Assembly (NCBI GenBank): GCA_038049695.1
Contig: CP142452.1
Span: forward strand, 52,038,501 to 52,102,500
Reading direction: 5' to 3'
Source of the DNA: Cinnamomum chago
Lineage: Eukaryota; Streptophyta; Magnoliopsida; Laurales; Lauraceae
DNA length: 64,000 bases
The number at the start of each line of letters is the position of its first letter. Position 1 is the stretch's first letter. Shown here piece by piece: positions 53,355 through 64,000 of this stretch. Both the position numbers and the translations under genes were made by a program. The notes under the pieces were generated by a model. The model was not told the origin of the DNA. It did no database searches and worked only from the letters and a program-made list of their open reading frames with translations.

Positions 53355-54974
53355 TGAAAGTCCAAGACCGAATCCTAGAAGGGGGGGGGGGGGGGGGGGG
53401 GGGGTGAATAGGATGAGCTCTAAAAACCTAGGCCAATTTGAATTCTTTTAACTTTTAAGTCAATTAAGGTTTGATGAAGATTAATTATCTTGTGATAGAT
53501 ATGAATCTCTAAGATAAGCATACACAAGGAATCATCAACTACAAACTTCATACAACCAAAAGTAAATCATTCAAGCAAAGAGAGTAAAAGATCAATCACC
53601 ATGACAAGCTCATTTATAGTGGTTCGGCCAACTTGCCTACATCCACTCCCGATACCCTTATCGGTATTCACTAACTTCAAATAAGGTTTAGGATCACATC
53701 AAACCTTACAATCAACACTATGCTTTTCAAGGCTTAGCATAAACCTTTACAACATATGCTTTTCAAGGCTAAGCATGAACCTTTACAACAAAGAACTTTT
53801 CTCTTAAGAAATATGCCTAAGAATGCATGGACTAAGAGAACTATTTGAGTGCAAAAGAGTGCCTCTAAATAGGCTCAATAGAAAGTGAAAATCTCAAGTT
53901 CTAGAAAAATGCATGTGAATGACAAAGTTTATGTAAAATGCATTTTCTAGAAATTACTCTTTCTCTTTTTGAAAAGATACAATCTTAAATGATTCAAAGA
54001 TGATAAACATAAGTTTGAGAAAGAGTGATTTGTCTAACACATGAATTTAACAAAGTAAACTAACTTGATTTCAAAGAAAACAAATTCAAGTCTAACATGT
54101 TTATATTGAAACAAGAAAACAACTTCATGTGAAACAATGACAAAATGTTGTATTCATAGCATATGAGATTTCTAAGATATTAGGCATGTTATGAAAGACA
54201 ACATTCTAAAAGAAAAGCAACTTGTTAATCATGTTTAGAAAGAGATCAAAGATTTGAAACAAAACATGATTTCAAAAAGACTAGGATTAAAGAAAGCACA
54301 CCCATTTGAAGATCAAAGGTTGGTTTAATGAAATGGCTTCATAATCCCTTTGAAAATGCTCTTGAGAAGTTGCTTAGCCTTGGCCTCAAAGGTCTCTCAA
54401 ATCTCAGCAACTTTCTTCAACCAAAAAGCCACTTTTTATAAAGTTAAAGTTGCCAACGGCTAGTCCTCGGTCGACCAGGAAACAGGCCTCAGTCGACCGA
54501 GAAAGCACAACGGTCATATTTCTGACCGTTGGCAAGTTACAGTTCAAAAACTGCTGACTCGACCGACAGTGGTCCCGGTCGACCGGCGACACTGGCAAAA
54601 ACAGCCCAGATTTTAGAAACTTGAACTTTTGAGGGCACCTTCAAGGGGGACTTTGAGACACATATCCAAGCATTAAATCATGACTGAAAGAAGATGAAAA
54701 CTGAGATTTTAAAACCATGAAAACTCCAAATCAAAATAATGATTTTAAAGATAGAAACTTTGGAAAGCTTGGATGGATTTTGAAATAAAAAACTCTATGG
54801 TCTTAAGAGATAAAACTGAAATGAAAAGCATGCATATCAAATGATACAAACAAAGATTCAAGAAGTAGAAATATGCATGATGATCTTATGATTACAACCA
54901 TGAAAGAATGAGAGGACAAGCTTTAAGAAAGTGAATGCATCCTATCAAATTGCAACAAAACAAAAACTCTAACA
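53355..54974 (-). repeat. 3' LTR of the SIRE-like element
   Basis: Plus-strand ends TGAAAGTCC...CTCTAACA. It contains a run of 24 G (53381-53404), the TTTATAGTGGTTCGGCC block, a TATA box on the minus strand (CTTTATAAAA, 54434-54443) and, just upstream of that in LTR direction, a GGTCGACC-rich palindromic array (54460-54595). Confidence 0.93.
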
Positions 54975-55262
54975 ATCTCCCCCTTTGCAATTTGATGGCA
55001 ACTCTTTGAAGCTTGAACTCTCTCTCAATCTCCTCTTAAACTGAACAGCAACAACTTTGGATATTTAAGGAGCTTTGGATATTAAGGAGCTTTGGATATT
55101 TGGGAGCATTTGGATCTTTTGGAGCTTTGGATTTTCCTTGCGGGAGCGACGACAAAAGACGACCAACCTAGAAGCTAACACTCTAGCCAAAGCTACTCCC
55201 CCTCAAACAAAGCAACCCTTGAAATCTTCTCCCCCTCAATTGGAGAACTCTCCCCCCCTTTG
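54975..55262 (-). other. Cluster of polypurine tracts
   Basis: Minus-strand purine runs lie at 54975-54990 (adjoining the LTR), about 55193-55204, 55226-55237 and 55248-55262, each like AAAGGGGGAGAG. One is enough for plus-strand priming; several are a Sirevirus hallmark. Bases 55263-55379 are untranslated and include GTAGCACCTG, conserved in the related element at 21182. Confidence 0.85.
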
Positions 55263-55379
55263 ACATCTAATTGCAAAGGAGCCTGCCCATCAAAGATAAA
55301 ACACATAACCTTGTTAGTAGCACCTGCTTATAAGAGATATAAAAATAAGATATGGAACAGGTGATTAGCCAACAAGAAT

Positions 55380-58358
55380 TTAAAATTCAGGGCAAGGGCC
55401 AATGCCCAATTGATGTCTCAATTTAATGAAACGATCATTTCCAAGGGGTTTAGTGAACAAATCATCCAATTGGGTATCTGTAGGAACAAATAATAGCTCA
55501 ATAGTGCCTTGGTCAGCATGATCACGCAAGAAATGATAGCGAATGTCAATGTGCTTGGTACGTGAGTGCTGAACAAGATTTTTTGAGGTACTGATGGCAC
55601 TAGAGTTATCACACATGATAGGCATGCATTGTTGTGGAACACTATAATCTAATAAAGTTTGTTTCATCCACAACAGCTGGGCACAGCAGCTACCTGCAGC
55701 AATATATTCAGCTTCTGCAGTAGACAAGGATACAGAATTTTGCTTTTTACTATGCCAGGCTACTAAGCAGTTTCCTAGGAAATAGCAGCAGCCACTAGTG
55801 CTTTTCCTGTCATCTATTGATCCTGCCCAATCTGCATCACTATATCCAATTAATTGCAGAGTTGAGTCATGAGGATACCAGATACCATAGTGAGAAGTCC
55901 CATTAATATATTTTATGATACGTTTAACAGCTTTAATGTGAGACTCTCGGGGGTCAGATTGATATCTAGCACATATACCAACGCTAAAAGAGATATCAGG
56001 GCGGCTAGCAGTGAGGTAGAGAAGGCTTCCTATCATGCTCCTATAGAGTTTCTGGTCAGCTTTCTTACCCTTAAGGTCACTAGATATTTTAGTAGTAGAG
56101 CCCATGGGATTGCAACTAGTCTTAGATTCTCCTAAGCCAAACTTTTTCACTATTTCTAGGGCAAACTTGGATTGACTAAGGAAGATACCATGGTCAGTTT
56201 GACTAACTTGTAATCCTAGAAAGAATTGCAGGGGACCGACTAGACTCATCTCAAAAGTGGATCTCATTAATTCTGAAAATCCTTGAGCTAACTTCTCTGA
56301 AGTAGATCCAAAAACGATATCATCAACATAGATTTGAGCTACAAGAATGTTTTGATCAATCTTCTTGATAAACAAGGTTTTATCAACTTTCCCACATTCA
56401 AAATCATTTTCAATCAGATGATTCGTAAGCTTTTCATACCAAGCCCGAGGTGCTTGTTTTAATCCATAGAGAACTTTCTTGAGCTTATAAACATACTCAG
56501 GATGATGAGGGTCTTCAAAGCCTCCAGGTTGAGTAACATAGACATCTTCTTCAATTTCTCCATTTAAGAAGGCACTTTTGACATCCATCTGAAAAAGTTT
56601 GATCCTCATGCTACTAGCATAACTCAATAGAATTCTTATGGACTCCAAACGGGCTACAGGAGCAAAAGTTTCTTCAAAATCAATTCCTTCTATTTGAGCA
56701 TATCCTTTTGCTACAAGTCTAGCTTTGTTTCTTACAACATTTCCAGATTCATCTGACTTGTTCTTGAAAATGCATTTAGTGCCTATGGGATTTTTCTCTG
56801 CAGGCAATGGGACAAGATCCCAAACATCATTTTTCTTAAATTGATTCAATTCTTCCTGCATAGCTTCCATCCATTCAGATTTTGATTCAGCTTCAGTAAA
56901 GTTCTTAGGCTCGATTTGAGAAACAAAGGAGTAATGAGCACATAGATTTTGAACTTGTCTCCGGGTCATAACCCCACTGTTGATATTTCCAATAACATTA
57001 TCCAAGGTGTGATTTTTCATTAATTTTGTTGGGACAATGGCTTTACAAGGATTGCTCACATCACTATCTTTTGGATTAGATTGGTCAATATCCACTTCAA
57101 TTTCATCATCATCTTGAAGGATTCTTCCAACTTGATTCGCGTCATCAATGACAACATGAGCTGACTCCATTATAGTCATGGTTCTATGATTAAAAACTCT
57201 ATAAGCTTTGCTCCTTTCAGAATAGCCTAGGAAAATTCCTTCATCAGATTTAGGCTCAAATTTTTCTAACTGCTCCCTATCTCTTAGAATGTAACATTTG
57301 CTTCCAAACACTTTCAAATACCCCAAATTTGGTTTTCTTTCAAAATAAAGTTCGTAAGGGGTTTTGTTGGTATTCTTAGTGAGATAGACTCTGTTGATGA
57401 GATAACAAGCAGTATTCACAGCTTCAGCCCATAGATTACGAGAAAGATTCTTTTCATTAAGCATGATCCTAGCCATTTCTTGAATAACTCTATTTCTCCT
57501 TTCAGCTACTCCATTCTGTTGAGGAGTTTTAGGAGCTGAGTATTGATGATTAATTCCATGACTCTCACAAAATCTAGCAAACTTTTCATTTTCAAATTCT
57601 CCCCCATGATCACTTCTGATCTTCTGAATTTTACAGTCCCTTTCTACTTGAATCTTATTGCAAATCCTTATGATATTGTCTACAGCATCCGATTTGGCAT
57701 GAAGAAAGGCAACCCATCCAAAACGAGAATAATCATCGACCATAACCAGGATAAATTTCTTTCCTCCAATGCTTTGCACTGGTGCAGGTCCAATTAAGTC
57801 CATATGGATTAATTCAAGAGGACGCGAAGACGATATATCCTTTAAACCTTTAAAGCTCTTCTTGATTTGTTTTCCCAGTTGACAAGCCTTACAAAGTTCA
57901 GATTTTTCATCACTTAACTTGGGAATCCCTTTCACAATTTCATTCTTTGACAAGGTTTTCATCAATTTGAAATTTATGTGACCCATCCTTTGGTGCCATA
58001 AGTAATTCTCTTGATCTTTAGTTATCAAGCACCTAGATTCATTCTCATCACATTCTTCTATAATGTAGATATTTCCTTTAGTTTTTGATCCAGTAAGAAT
58101 AACTTGATGGGTTTTATCATTTACCACTTTACAAGATTGACTATAAAAAACAACCTTGTTTCCTTTGTCACATAGTTGGCTAATGCTAAGAAGATTATGT
58201 TTCAATCCTTCCACAAGGAATACATCATTTAAAGTTGGTATTTGATCTCCTTTCACACTTCCCTTGCCAATGATTTGAGCTTTACTATTGTCTCCAAACG
58301 AAACATTTCCTCCATCATATTCCACTATAGAGCTGAATCTAGATCGGTCTCCCGTCAT
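55380..58358 (-). CDS. SIRE-like pol: integrase, reverse transcriptase, RNase H
   Basis: A 992-residue open frame. The protease catalytic motif lies just upstream of the first Met shown here; the frame begins near its MTGDRSRF end. Next are GAG-pre-integrase ([15 protein letters not shown], about 118), the integrase core ([39 protein letters not shown]; about 185-310), reverse transcriptase ([28 protein letters not shown]; about 540-720) and RNase H ([26 protein letters not shown]; about 850-960). The order is Ty1/copia. The enzyme set would copy the RNA and insert the DNA. It is long and well conserved, consistent with recent insertion. It is an element gene, not a host gene. Confidence 0.93.
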   Translation of the reverse strand: MTGDRSRFSSIVEYDGGNVSFGDNSKAQIIGKGSVKGDQIPTLNDVFLVEGLKHNLLSISQLCDKGNKVVFYSQSCKVVNDKTHQVILTGSKTKGNIYIIEECDENESRCLITKDQENYLWHQRMGHINFKLMKTLSKNEIVKGIPKLSDEKSELCKACQLGKQIKKSFKGLKDISSSRPLELIHMDLIGPAPVQSIGGKKFILVMVDDYSRFGWVAFLHAKSDAVDNIIRICNKIQVERDCKIQKIRSDHGGEFENEKFARFCESHGINHQYSAPKTPQQNGVAERRNRVIQEMARIMLNEKNLSRNLWAEAVNTACYLINRVYLTKNTNKTPYELYFERKPNLGYLKVFGSKCYILRDREQLEKFEPKSDEGIFLGYSERSKAYRVFNHRTMTIMESAHVVIDDANQVGRILQDDDEIEVDIDQSNPKDSDVSNPCKAIVPTKLMKNHTLDNVIGNINSGVMTRRQVQNLCAHYSFVSQIEPKNFTEAESKSEWMEAMQEELNQFKKNDVWDLVPLPAEKNPIGTKCIFKNKSDESGNVVRNKARLVAKGYAQIEGIDFEETFAPVARLESIRILLSYASSMRIKLFQMDVKSAFLNGEIEEDVYVTQPGGFEDPHHPEYVYKLKKVLYGLKQAPRAWYEKLTNHLIENDFECGKVDKTLFIKKIDQNILVAQIYVDDIVFGSTSEKLAQGFSELMRSTFEMSLVGPLQFFLGLQVSQTDHGIFLSQSKFALEIVKKFGLGESKTSCNPMGSTTKISSDLKGKKADQKLYRSMIGSLLYLTASRPDISFSVGICARYQSDPRESHIKAVKRIIKYINGTSHYGIWYPHDSTLQLIGYSDADWAGSIDDRKSTSGCCYFLGNCLVAWHSKKQNSVSLSTAEAEYIAAGSCCAQLLWMKQTLLDYSVPQQCMPIMCDNSSAISTSKNLVQHSRTKHIDIRYHFLRDHADQGTIELLFVPTDTQLDDLFTKPLGNDRFIKLRHQLGIGPCPEF

Positions 58359-58407
58359 GTGTTTAGAACAACCACTATCTAAGAACCAAGTAGGGTTTTC
58401 CTTTGCT

Positions 58408-60204
58408 TTACAAAGCGGTTTGAACTAGGAGGCTCTCAAAGTTTGTTCCTTTTACCATCCAAGTGGATAAAGGAGATTTATAGGGAATGGTTTTGGGGAC
58501 AAATTTGAAGGGTAATCTAGAGGGATTTTTGAGAGACAACCTAATTTTGTATGGGCAATTAGGGACCAAATGTCCACTACGATTGCAAAAGTGACAAGTC
58601 CATCTAGGTGTATAGTTTCTCTCAACTATAGGTTTGTGGGAACTCTTAGTAGAGGTTTGAGAACTATTCTTCATGTTACTAGGGGAACCTTCAAAACCTA
58701 TTCCACTCTTGTCACCATAAATTTTATGCATGCCCAACATTTGATAAAATTTGTCATTTCCCAAGGTGAATTTGTCAACAATGAATTTTCCTTTATTAAG
58801 TTTTATTTGAAGAGAGCTTGATTCAAGTTGACTAGATTCAAGTTTGGATTGTAAATTATGAATTTGTTTTTGAGCATGAGTTAATTCTTCATTAAGAGTG
58901 GTGACTTGATGTTCCAAGTTGTTTTTCTCATTGATTGTTAATTTCAATTCATCTTTTATGATACTCACTTCATTTACAAGCTTTTTGGAATCTTCTTTTA
59001 AAATTTTATTTTTCTTAAGTAAGATTTCACAATTTTCATATAGTTCATTATAAGCTTGTTGGATTCCATTATCCTCATCTTCTTCATTAGTTTCTTCTTG
59101 CCCTAATGTGTCATCTAATAATGCATTATGCTCATTAGGATCTTCAATAGAAGAGAGTAAAAGCCAATTAGGGTAATTTTCATCTTCATCATTAGAGGAT
59201 TCATTTTTGTCACACTCTTCATCTTCCTCATCCCAAGTTATGTTTAGAGCCTTCTTTCCTTTCTTGTCTCCTTTTTCAAATTCTTTAGGGGTGGAGCAAT
59301 TTTGGGCAATGTGTCCAGACCCCTTGCAATTGTAGCATTGCACATCCTTTTTAATAAATGATCCTTTGTGATTTCTTTGGAATCTAGGACTTTTACTTTC
59401 ATCAAGCTTTCTATTGATATTGTTGTTCTTAAAGAAACTTTTAAATTTCTTAACAAATAAAGCATTGTCCTCATCACTATCAACATCACTTTCATTTTCT
59501 TTAGAATGAGAGGAAAAAGCTACTCCTTTCTTTTTGTCTTGAACTTCAAAGTCTAATTCATATGTAAGGAGATTTCCTCTTAGTTCTTCAATTTTGATTT
59601 TATCAACATCCTTGCTTTCTGTTATTGCAACAATTTTAGGTTTGAATCTTTTTGGGAGAGATCTTAAAATTTTCCTAACAGCTTTAGATTCATCCATCTT
59701 TTCTCCTAGACCTATAAGAGAATTGACAATTTCCATGAATTTAGAGTAGAATTCATCAAATGTTTCTTCTTCAAGCATCTTAATGTCTTCTAATTTAGAG
59801 GTTAACATTTGAATTTTGGCTATCTTGACTTGATCCGTGCCTTCATGGGTGATCTCTAGGGTATCCCAAATTTCCTTAGCAGTGTTGCAATTAACTACTC
59901 TATTAAACTCTTCTTGAGATAGAGCACAATATAGAGAATTTTTAGCCTTAGCATTTAAGTTAGCTCTATCCTTTTCTCCTTGAGTCCAAGTATTTTTGGG
60001 TTTGGTTTTTATGGATATAACATTCCCTTCAGAGTCTTTTTCTATGGAAGTGGGAGGATGATAGCCATCTTCAATGATGTTCCACACATCTACGTTTTGG
60101 GACTCTAAGAACACTTGCATTCTAATTTTCCAATAGCGATAGTGTGTTCCATTAAATAGAGGAGGTCTATTGGTGGCATTTCCTTCACCCAATTGAGATT
60201 GCAT
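58408..60204 (-). CDS. SIRE-like gag with two zinc knuckles
   Basis: A 598-residue frame from [19 protein letters not shown]. The N-terminal half has the copia gag (DUF4219/UBN2) pattern: [15 protein letters not shown], then [16 protein letters not shown] and [24 protein letters not shown] knuckle, [14 protein letters not shown], sits near residue 288. An acidic segment (about 330-390) and a Lys/Leu/Glu-rich coiled coil (about 390-470) follow, then a second knuckle, [14 protein letters not shown], near 550. Large gag with a coiled coil is usual in Sireviruses. The start is 86 bp from the LTR. Gag and pol frames lie next to each other, and known copia elements make them as one polyprotein or by a ribosomal switch. 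Confidence 0.92.
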   Translation of the reverse strand: MQSQLGEGNATNRPPLFNGTHYRYWKIRMQVFLESQNVDVWNIIEDGYHPPTSIEKDSEGNVISIKTKPKNTWTQGEKDRANLNAKAKNSLYCALSQEEFNRVVNCNTAKEIWDTLEITHEGTDQVKIAKIQMLTSKLEDIKMLEEETFDEFYSKFMEIVNSLIGLGEKMDESKAVRKILRSLPKRFKPKIVAITESKDVDKIKIEELRGNLLTYELDFEVQDKKKGVAFSSHSKENESDVDSDEDNALFVKKFKSFFKNNNINRKLDESKSPRFQRNHKGSFIKKDVQCYNCKGSGHIAQNCSTPKEFEKGDKKGKKALNITWDEEDEECDKNESSNDEDENYPNWLLLSSIEDPNEHNALLDDTLGQEETNEEDEDNGIQQAYNELYENCEILLKKNKILKEDSKKLVNEVSIIKDELKLTINEKNNLEHQVTTLNEELTHAQKQIHNLQSKLESSQLESSSLQIKLNKGKFIVDKFTLGNDKFYQMLGMHKIYGDKSGIGFEGSPSNMKNSSQTSTKSSHKPIVERNYTPRWTCHFCNRSGHLVPNCPYKIRLSLKNPSRLPFKFVPKTIPYKSPLSTWMVKGTNFESLLVQTAL

Positions 60205-60275
60205 GGTGGCAACAAAAGAAAAACCCTCACTAGGATTCTAACTCTAGGTGGTTAAACCAAAACAAGAGCAACCTT

Positions 60276-60287
60276 GCTCTGATACCA
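60276..60287 (-). other. Primer binding site of the SIRE-like element
   Basis: Minus-strand TGGTATCAGAGC starts two bases inside the 5' LTR border and matches initiator-Met tRNA. Confidence 0.9.
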
Positions 60288-60289
60288 AT

Positions 60290-61913
60290 TGAAAGTCCAA
60301 GACCGAATCCTAGAGGGGGGGTGAATAGGATGAGCTCTAAAAACCTAGGCCAATTTGAATTCTTTTAACTTTTAAGTCAATTAAGGTTTGATGAAGATTA
60401 ATTATCTTGTGATAGATATGAATCTCTAAGATAAGCATACACAAGGAATCATCAACTACAAACTTCATACAACCAAAAGTAAATCATTCAAGCAAAGAGA
60501 GTAAAAGATCAATCACCATGACAAGCTCATTTATAGTGGTTCGGCCAACTTGCCTACATCCACTCCCGATACCCTTATCGGTATTCACTAACTTCAAATA
60601 AGGTTTAGGATCACCTCAAACCTTACAATCAACACTATGCTTTTCAAGGCTTAGCATAAACCTTTACAACATATGCTTTTCAAGGCTAAGCATGAACCTT
60701 TACAACAAAGAACTTTTCTCTTAAGAAATATGCCTAAGAATGCATGGACTAAGAGAACTATTTGAGTGCAAAAGAGTGCCTCTAAATAGGCTCAATAGAA
60801 AGTGAAAATCTCAAGTTCTAGAAAAATGCATGTGAATGACAAAGTTTATGTAAAATGCATTTTCTAGAAATTACTCTTTCTCTTTTTGAAAAGATACAAT
60901 CTTAAATGATTCAAAGATGATAAACATAAGTTTGAGAAAGAGTGATTTGTCTAACACATGAATTTAACAAAGTAAACTAACTTGATTTCAAAGAAAACAA
61001 ATTCAAGTCTAACATGTTTATATTGAAACAAGAAAACAACTTCATGTGAAACAATGACAAAATGTTGTATTCATAGCATATGAGATTTCTAAGATATTAG
61101 GCATGTTATGAAAGACAACATTCTAAAAGAAAAGCAACTTGTTAATCATGTTTAGAAAGAGATCAAAGATTTGAAACAAAACATGATTTCAAAAAGACTA
61201 GGATTAAAGAAAGCACACCCATTTGAAGATCAAAGGTTGGTTTAATGAAATGGCTTCATAATCCCTTTGAAAATGCTCTTGAGAAGTTGCTTAGCCTTGG
61301 CCTCAAAGGTCTCTCAAATCTCAGCAACTTTCTTCAACCAAAAAGCCACTTTTTATAAAGTTAAAGTTGCCAACGGCTAGTCGTCGGTCGACCAGGAAAC
61401 AGGCCTCGGTCGAACGAGAAAGCACAACGGTCATATTTCTGACCGTTGGCAAGTTACAGTTCAAAAACTGCTGACTCGACCGACAGTTGTCCCGGTCGAC
61501 CGGGAAGCTGGTCTCGGTCGACCGGCGACACTGGCAAAAACAGCCCAGATTTTAGAAACTTGAACTTTTGAGGGCACCTTCAAGGGGGACTTTGAGACAC
61601 ATATCCAAGCATTAAATCATGACTGAAAGAAGATGAAAACTGAGATTTTAAAACCATGAAAACTCCAAATCAAAATAATGATTTTAAAGATAGAAACTTT
61701 GGAAAGCTTGGATGGATTTTGAAATCAAAAACTCTATGGTCTTAAGAGATAAAACTGAAATGAAAACCATGCATATCAAATGATAAAAACAAAGATTCAA
61801 GAAGTAGAAATATGCTTGATGATCTTATGATTACAACCATGAAAGAATGAGAGGACAAGCTTTAAGAAAGTGAATGCATCCTATCAAATTGCAACAAAAC
61901 AAAAACTCTAACA
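60290..61913 (-). repeat. 5' LTR of the SIRE-like element
   Basis: Same sequence as 53355-54974, with only 7 G in the G-run (60315-60321) and one extra palindromic unit (about 22 bp, near 61500). TATA on the minus strand is at 61351-61360; the palindromic array is at 61375-61530. Confidence 0.93.
61375..61530 (-). repeat. GGTCGACC palindromic array in SIRE-like U3
   Basis: Units such as TCGGTCGACC and CCGGTCGACCGG recur five to six times directly upstream of the TATA box. Related arrays are at 12905-13030, 20660-20800 and 54460-54595, each with a different unit order and number. Confidence 0.8.
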
Positions 61914-61918
61914 TCTGG

Positions 61919-63816
61919 TACCTTCTAAATCAGTACCTAGGACACCTCAAGAAATGTGGACAGGTCGAAAACCCAGTTTAAGACATATCCACATTTGGGC
62001 TTGTCCAGCCTATGTACTGAATGATAAAGCTACCAAGCTAGAACCCAGATCGGAAATGTGCTACTTCATTGGGTATCCTAAGGGAACGAGAGGAGGCATC
62101 TTTTATCATCCAAAGGAGCAAAAGGTGCTTATCAGCACTCATGCTAGATACTTGGAGGATGATTGCATAATGCACCAAGAGCTTGGTTGTAAAGAAACAC
62201 TTGAGGAGATTCTTTTAGAAACTCCTGCAACATCTGTGCCAGATCCTGAGACTGTAGATAATCAAAACATTCCTTTTAACACTCCGGAGCCTCGTCGTAG
62301 TGGGAGAATTTCTAGACCACCAGATAGATATCTAGGAGTGTCCTTTATGACAGACTCCGAGGATCTGGTTGAGGATCCTACTAGTTACAATGAAGCAGTA
62401 ACGGATATAGATGCTGACATGTGGCAGCAAGCGATGAAATCTGAATTGGATTCTCTGTATTCCAATCAAGTCTGGGAACTTGTGGATGCACCTGAAGGGA
62501 TCAAACCCATAGGGTGCAAGTGGATCTACAAGAGAAAGAGAGGAGTGGATGGGAAGGTTGAAACCTTCAAAGCAAGACTGGTGGCGAAAGGATATACTCA
62601 GAAAGAGGGTATCGATTATGAGGAAACCTTTTCACCAGTGGCTATGCTTAAATCCATTAGAATTCTCTTAGCCATCGCATGTCATTATGACTACGAGATA
62701 TGGCAGATGGATGTCAAGACAGCTTTTCTAAATGGAAGTCTTGACGAATGCATCTATATGATGCAACCAGAGGGATTCATTGCTGGTGGCCAAGAGAACA
62801 TGGTCTGTAAACTTAAAAAGTCCATTTATGGACTTAAGCAAGCATCTAGGGCATGGAACATCAAGTTTAATCAGGCAGTCAAATCCTTTGGCTTTGATCA
62901 AAACATTGATGAACCATGTGTGTATAAGAAAGGGAGTGGAAACGCAGTTGCATTTTTAGTCCTATATGTGGATGACATATTACTCATTGGAAATGATGTT
63001 GGCATGTTGTCGTCTGCTAAGGTTTGGTTATCATCTCAATTTCAGATGAAGGATTTGGGTGAGGCGAGCTATGTCTTAGGGATCAAGCTTTTGCGAGATC
63101 GCAAGAACAAGATGTTAGCCTTATCCCAATCTTCGTATATTGAGAAGATATTGGTCAAGTATAACATGCATGACTCCAAGAAGGGCTTGCTACCTTCTAG
63201 ACATGGAGTACCACTATCTCGGAATCAATGTCCGAAAACACCTGAGGAGATAGACAGCATGAGGAGAGTACCATATGCATCAGCTGTTGGAAGCCTCATG
63301 TATGCAATGTTGTGTACTAGACCAGATATCTGCTTTGCCGTTGGCATGGTTAGTAGATATCAATCAAACCCTGGACCTATGCACTGGACAACTGTTAAGC
63401 ATATATTCAAGTATCTTCGGAGAACGAAAGATTATATGCTAACCTACCGAGCAGATGATCTAACGCCACTGGCGTATACAGACTCTGATTTCCAGTCGGA
63501 TGTAGATGGCAGAAAGTCTACCTCGGGGTACTTCTTTACTCTATCAGGAGGGGCTATATTATGGAGAAGTGTCAAGCAAGATTGTACTGCTGATTCTACC
63601 CTGGAAGCAGAGAATGTGGCGGCATCGGAAGCTGCGAAGGAAGTAGTATGGCTCAGAAAATTCCTATTGGAATTGGGAGTAGTTCTTGCAGTGCAAAAAC
63701 CGATTGTCATGTACTACGACAATACTGGTGTAGTAGCTAACTGCAAAGAGCCCAGGAATCACAAAAAAGGCAAGCATATTCAGAGAAAGTACCACTTGAT
63801 CCGGGAATTCATCTAG
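61919..63816 (+). mobile_element. Copia integrase end, reverse transcriptase and RNase H
   Basis: Opens with the integrase C-terminal segment (PRTPQEMWTGRKPSLRHIHI, FIGYPKGTRGG). Reverse transcriptase shows [56 protein letters not shown] and the active site YVDDILLIGND. RNase H shows YTDSDFQSDVDGRKSTSGYF and the closing HIQRKYHLIREFI. It belongs to the element starting at 23124 and begins right after the TSD of the SIRE-like insertion. Treated as fossil; the coding part is long and well conserved despite the upstream insertions. Confidence 0.93.
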
Positions 63817-63954
63817 GATGGAGAAATAGTGGTAGAGCAGATTGCCTCAGCAAATAACTTAGCTGACCCATTTACTAAGACTCTCACTGAGAAAGTGTTT
63901 ACTTCACATGTTGAGTCTATGGGAGTTAGGTTAGGTCGTAGTGATCTTTAGTGC

Positions 63955-63965
63955 AAGTGGGAGAT
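63955..63965 (+). other. Polypurine tract of the copia element
   Basis: AAGTGGGAGAT adjoins the 3' LTR start and is the usual copia plus-strand primer form. Confidence 0.9.
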
Positions 63966-64000
63966 TGTTGGGATTGGTGTATGCCCTAAAGCCCACTGAC
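63966..64000 (+). repeat. 3' LTR of the copia element, first 35 bp
   Basis: TGTTGGGATTGGTGTATGCC and the next 15 bases match the 5' LTR pieces 23124-23139 and 26003-26021 across the site of copy A5. The window ends here; about 2 kb of LTR should follow. Confidence 0.95.

Larger units (their letters stand above)
53355..61913 (-). mobile_element. Complete SIRE-like Ty1/copia element
   Basis: LTRs at 53355-54974 (1620 bp) and 60290-61913 (1624 bp) flank gag and pol on the minus strand. The TSD TCTGG is at 53350-53354 and 61914-61918, in the copia integrase. Several polypurine tracts before the 3' LTR and a large gag with a coiled coil fit the Sirevirus lineage (Bousios and colleagues described the multiplied polypurine tracts); no envelope-like frame is seen. 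The LTRs differ by about ten substitutions by eye (0.6%), so the insertion is recent. It looks nearly whole, with perhaps one or two breaks. Confidence 0.93.
23124..64000 (+). mobile_element. Large Ty1/copia element hosting five direct insertions
   Basis: The 5' LTR starts TGTTGGGATTGGTGTA at 23124 and the same sequence opens the 3' LTR at 63966, so all but the last LTR is in view. Parts in order: 5' LTR (23124-38363, about 2.0 kb net), tRNA-iMet primer site (38365), a long leader, gag (40219), zinc knuckle, protease and integrase start (44938-45933), integrase (53086-53349), reverse transcriptase and RNase H (to 63816), polypurine tract (63955). Order protease-integrase-RT is Ty1/copia. Five elements have inserted directly in it, two of them in its 5' LTR, which breaks it throughout. 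The left target is TATAC (23119-23123); the right one lies outside the window. The lineage within copia is not assigned. Confidence 0.93.

Noticed and set aside
23124-64000. A host gene or defence system hidden between the elements
   Set aside because: Every block between insertions matches the copia element in order (LTR, leader, gag, protease, integrase, RT), leaving no room for another gene.

Overview
This is a stretch of nuclear DNA from a flowering plant with a repeat-rich genome. I cannot name the species. Almost the whole window is long terminal repeat (LTR) retrotransposon sequence, with terminal TG...CA ends, 5-bp target-site duplications (TSDs) and initiator-Met tRNA primer sites. 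A CACTA-type transposon end (about 14865) and a decayed host gene fragment of the long-chain acyl-CoA synthetase (LACS8/9-like) family (17732-18870) complete the picture. I see no intact host gene, no tRNA or rRNA gene and no CRISPR array.

Layout. 1-4670: repeat-rich non-coding DNA with two LTR-like stretches. 4671-10950: a solo LTR ('family A', about 3.1 kb) with a second family A solo LTR (6023-9187) inserted head-to-head. 11661-13410: a solo LTR of a SIRE-like Ty1/copia family. 14865-19111: CACTA end, gene-like leader sequence and LACS exons. 19112-23123: the left halves of two SIRE-like insertions and of another family A LTR. 23124 to beyond 64000: one large Ty1/copia element. Its 5' LTR, gag and integrase are interrupted by a family A solo LTR (23140-25997), a Ty3/gypsy chromovirus with giant LTRs (26328-36692), two solo LTRs of 'family B' (40854-44932; 45934-53080, the latter carrying family A 47031-50165), and a complete SIRE-like element (53355-61913). 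Nine insertions inside the window show matching 5-bp TSDs, so the order can be read: nesting reaches about six levels, and the right halves of at least four elements must lie beyond base 64000.

The most interesting signal is not a protein gene. Eight Ty3-type LTR copies from three families (A, B and the chromovirus) share a layout that their diverged sequences do not otherwise demand: a splice-donor-like AAG|GYAAGT at 945-969 bp from the LTR start, an acceptor-like site 457-532 bp before the LTR end, and between them a fast-changing array of short repeats, mostly palindromic, at about 1.2-1.7 kb. In family A a short acidic reading frame follows the acceptor. Upstream lies an inverted repeat with compensatory changes. 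I propose a conserved intron inside these LTRs that lets a very long leader be shortened; this is inference and needs RNA evidence. Other structured signals are four hairpins with covarying stems in the copia leader and a 10-bp-phased homeodomain-site-like array in the chromovirus U3.
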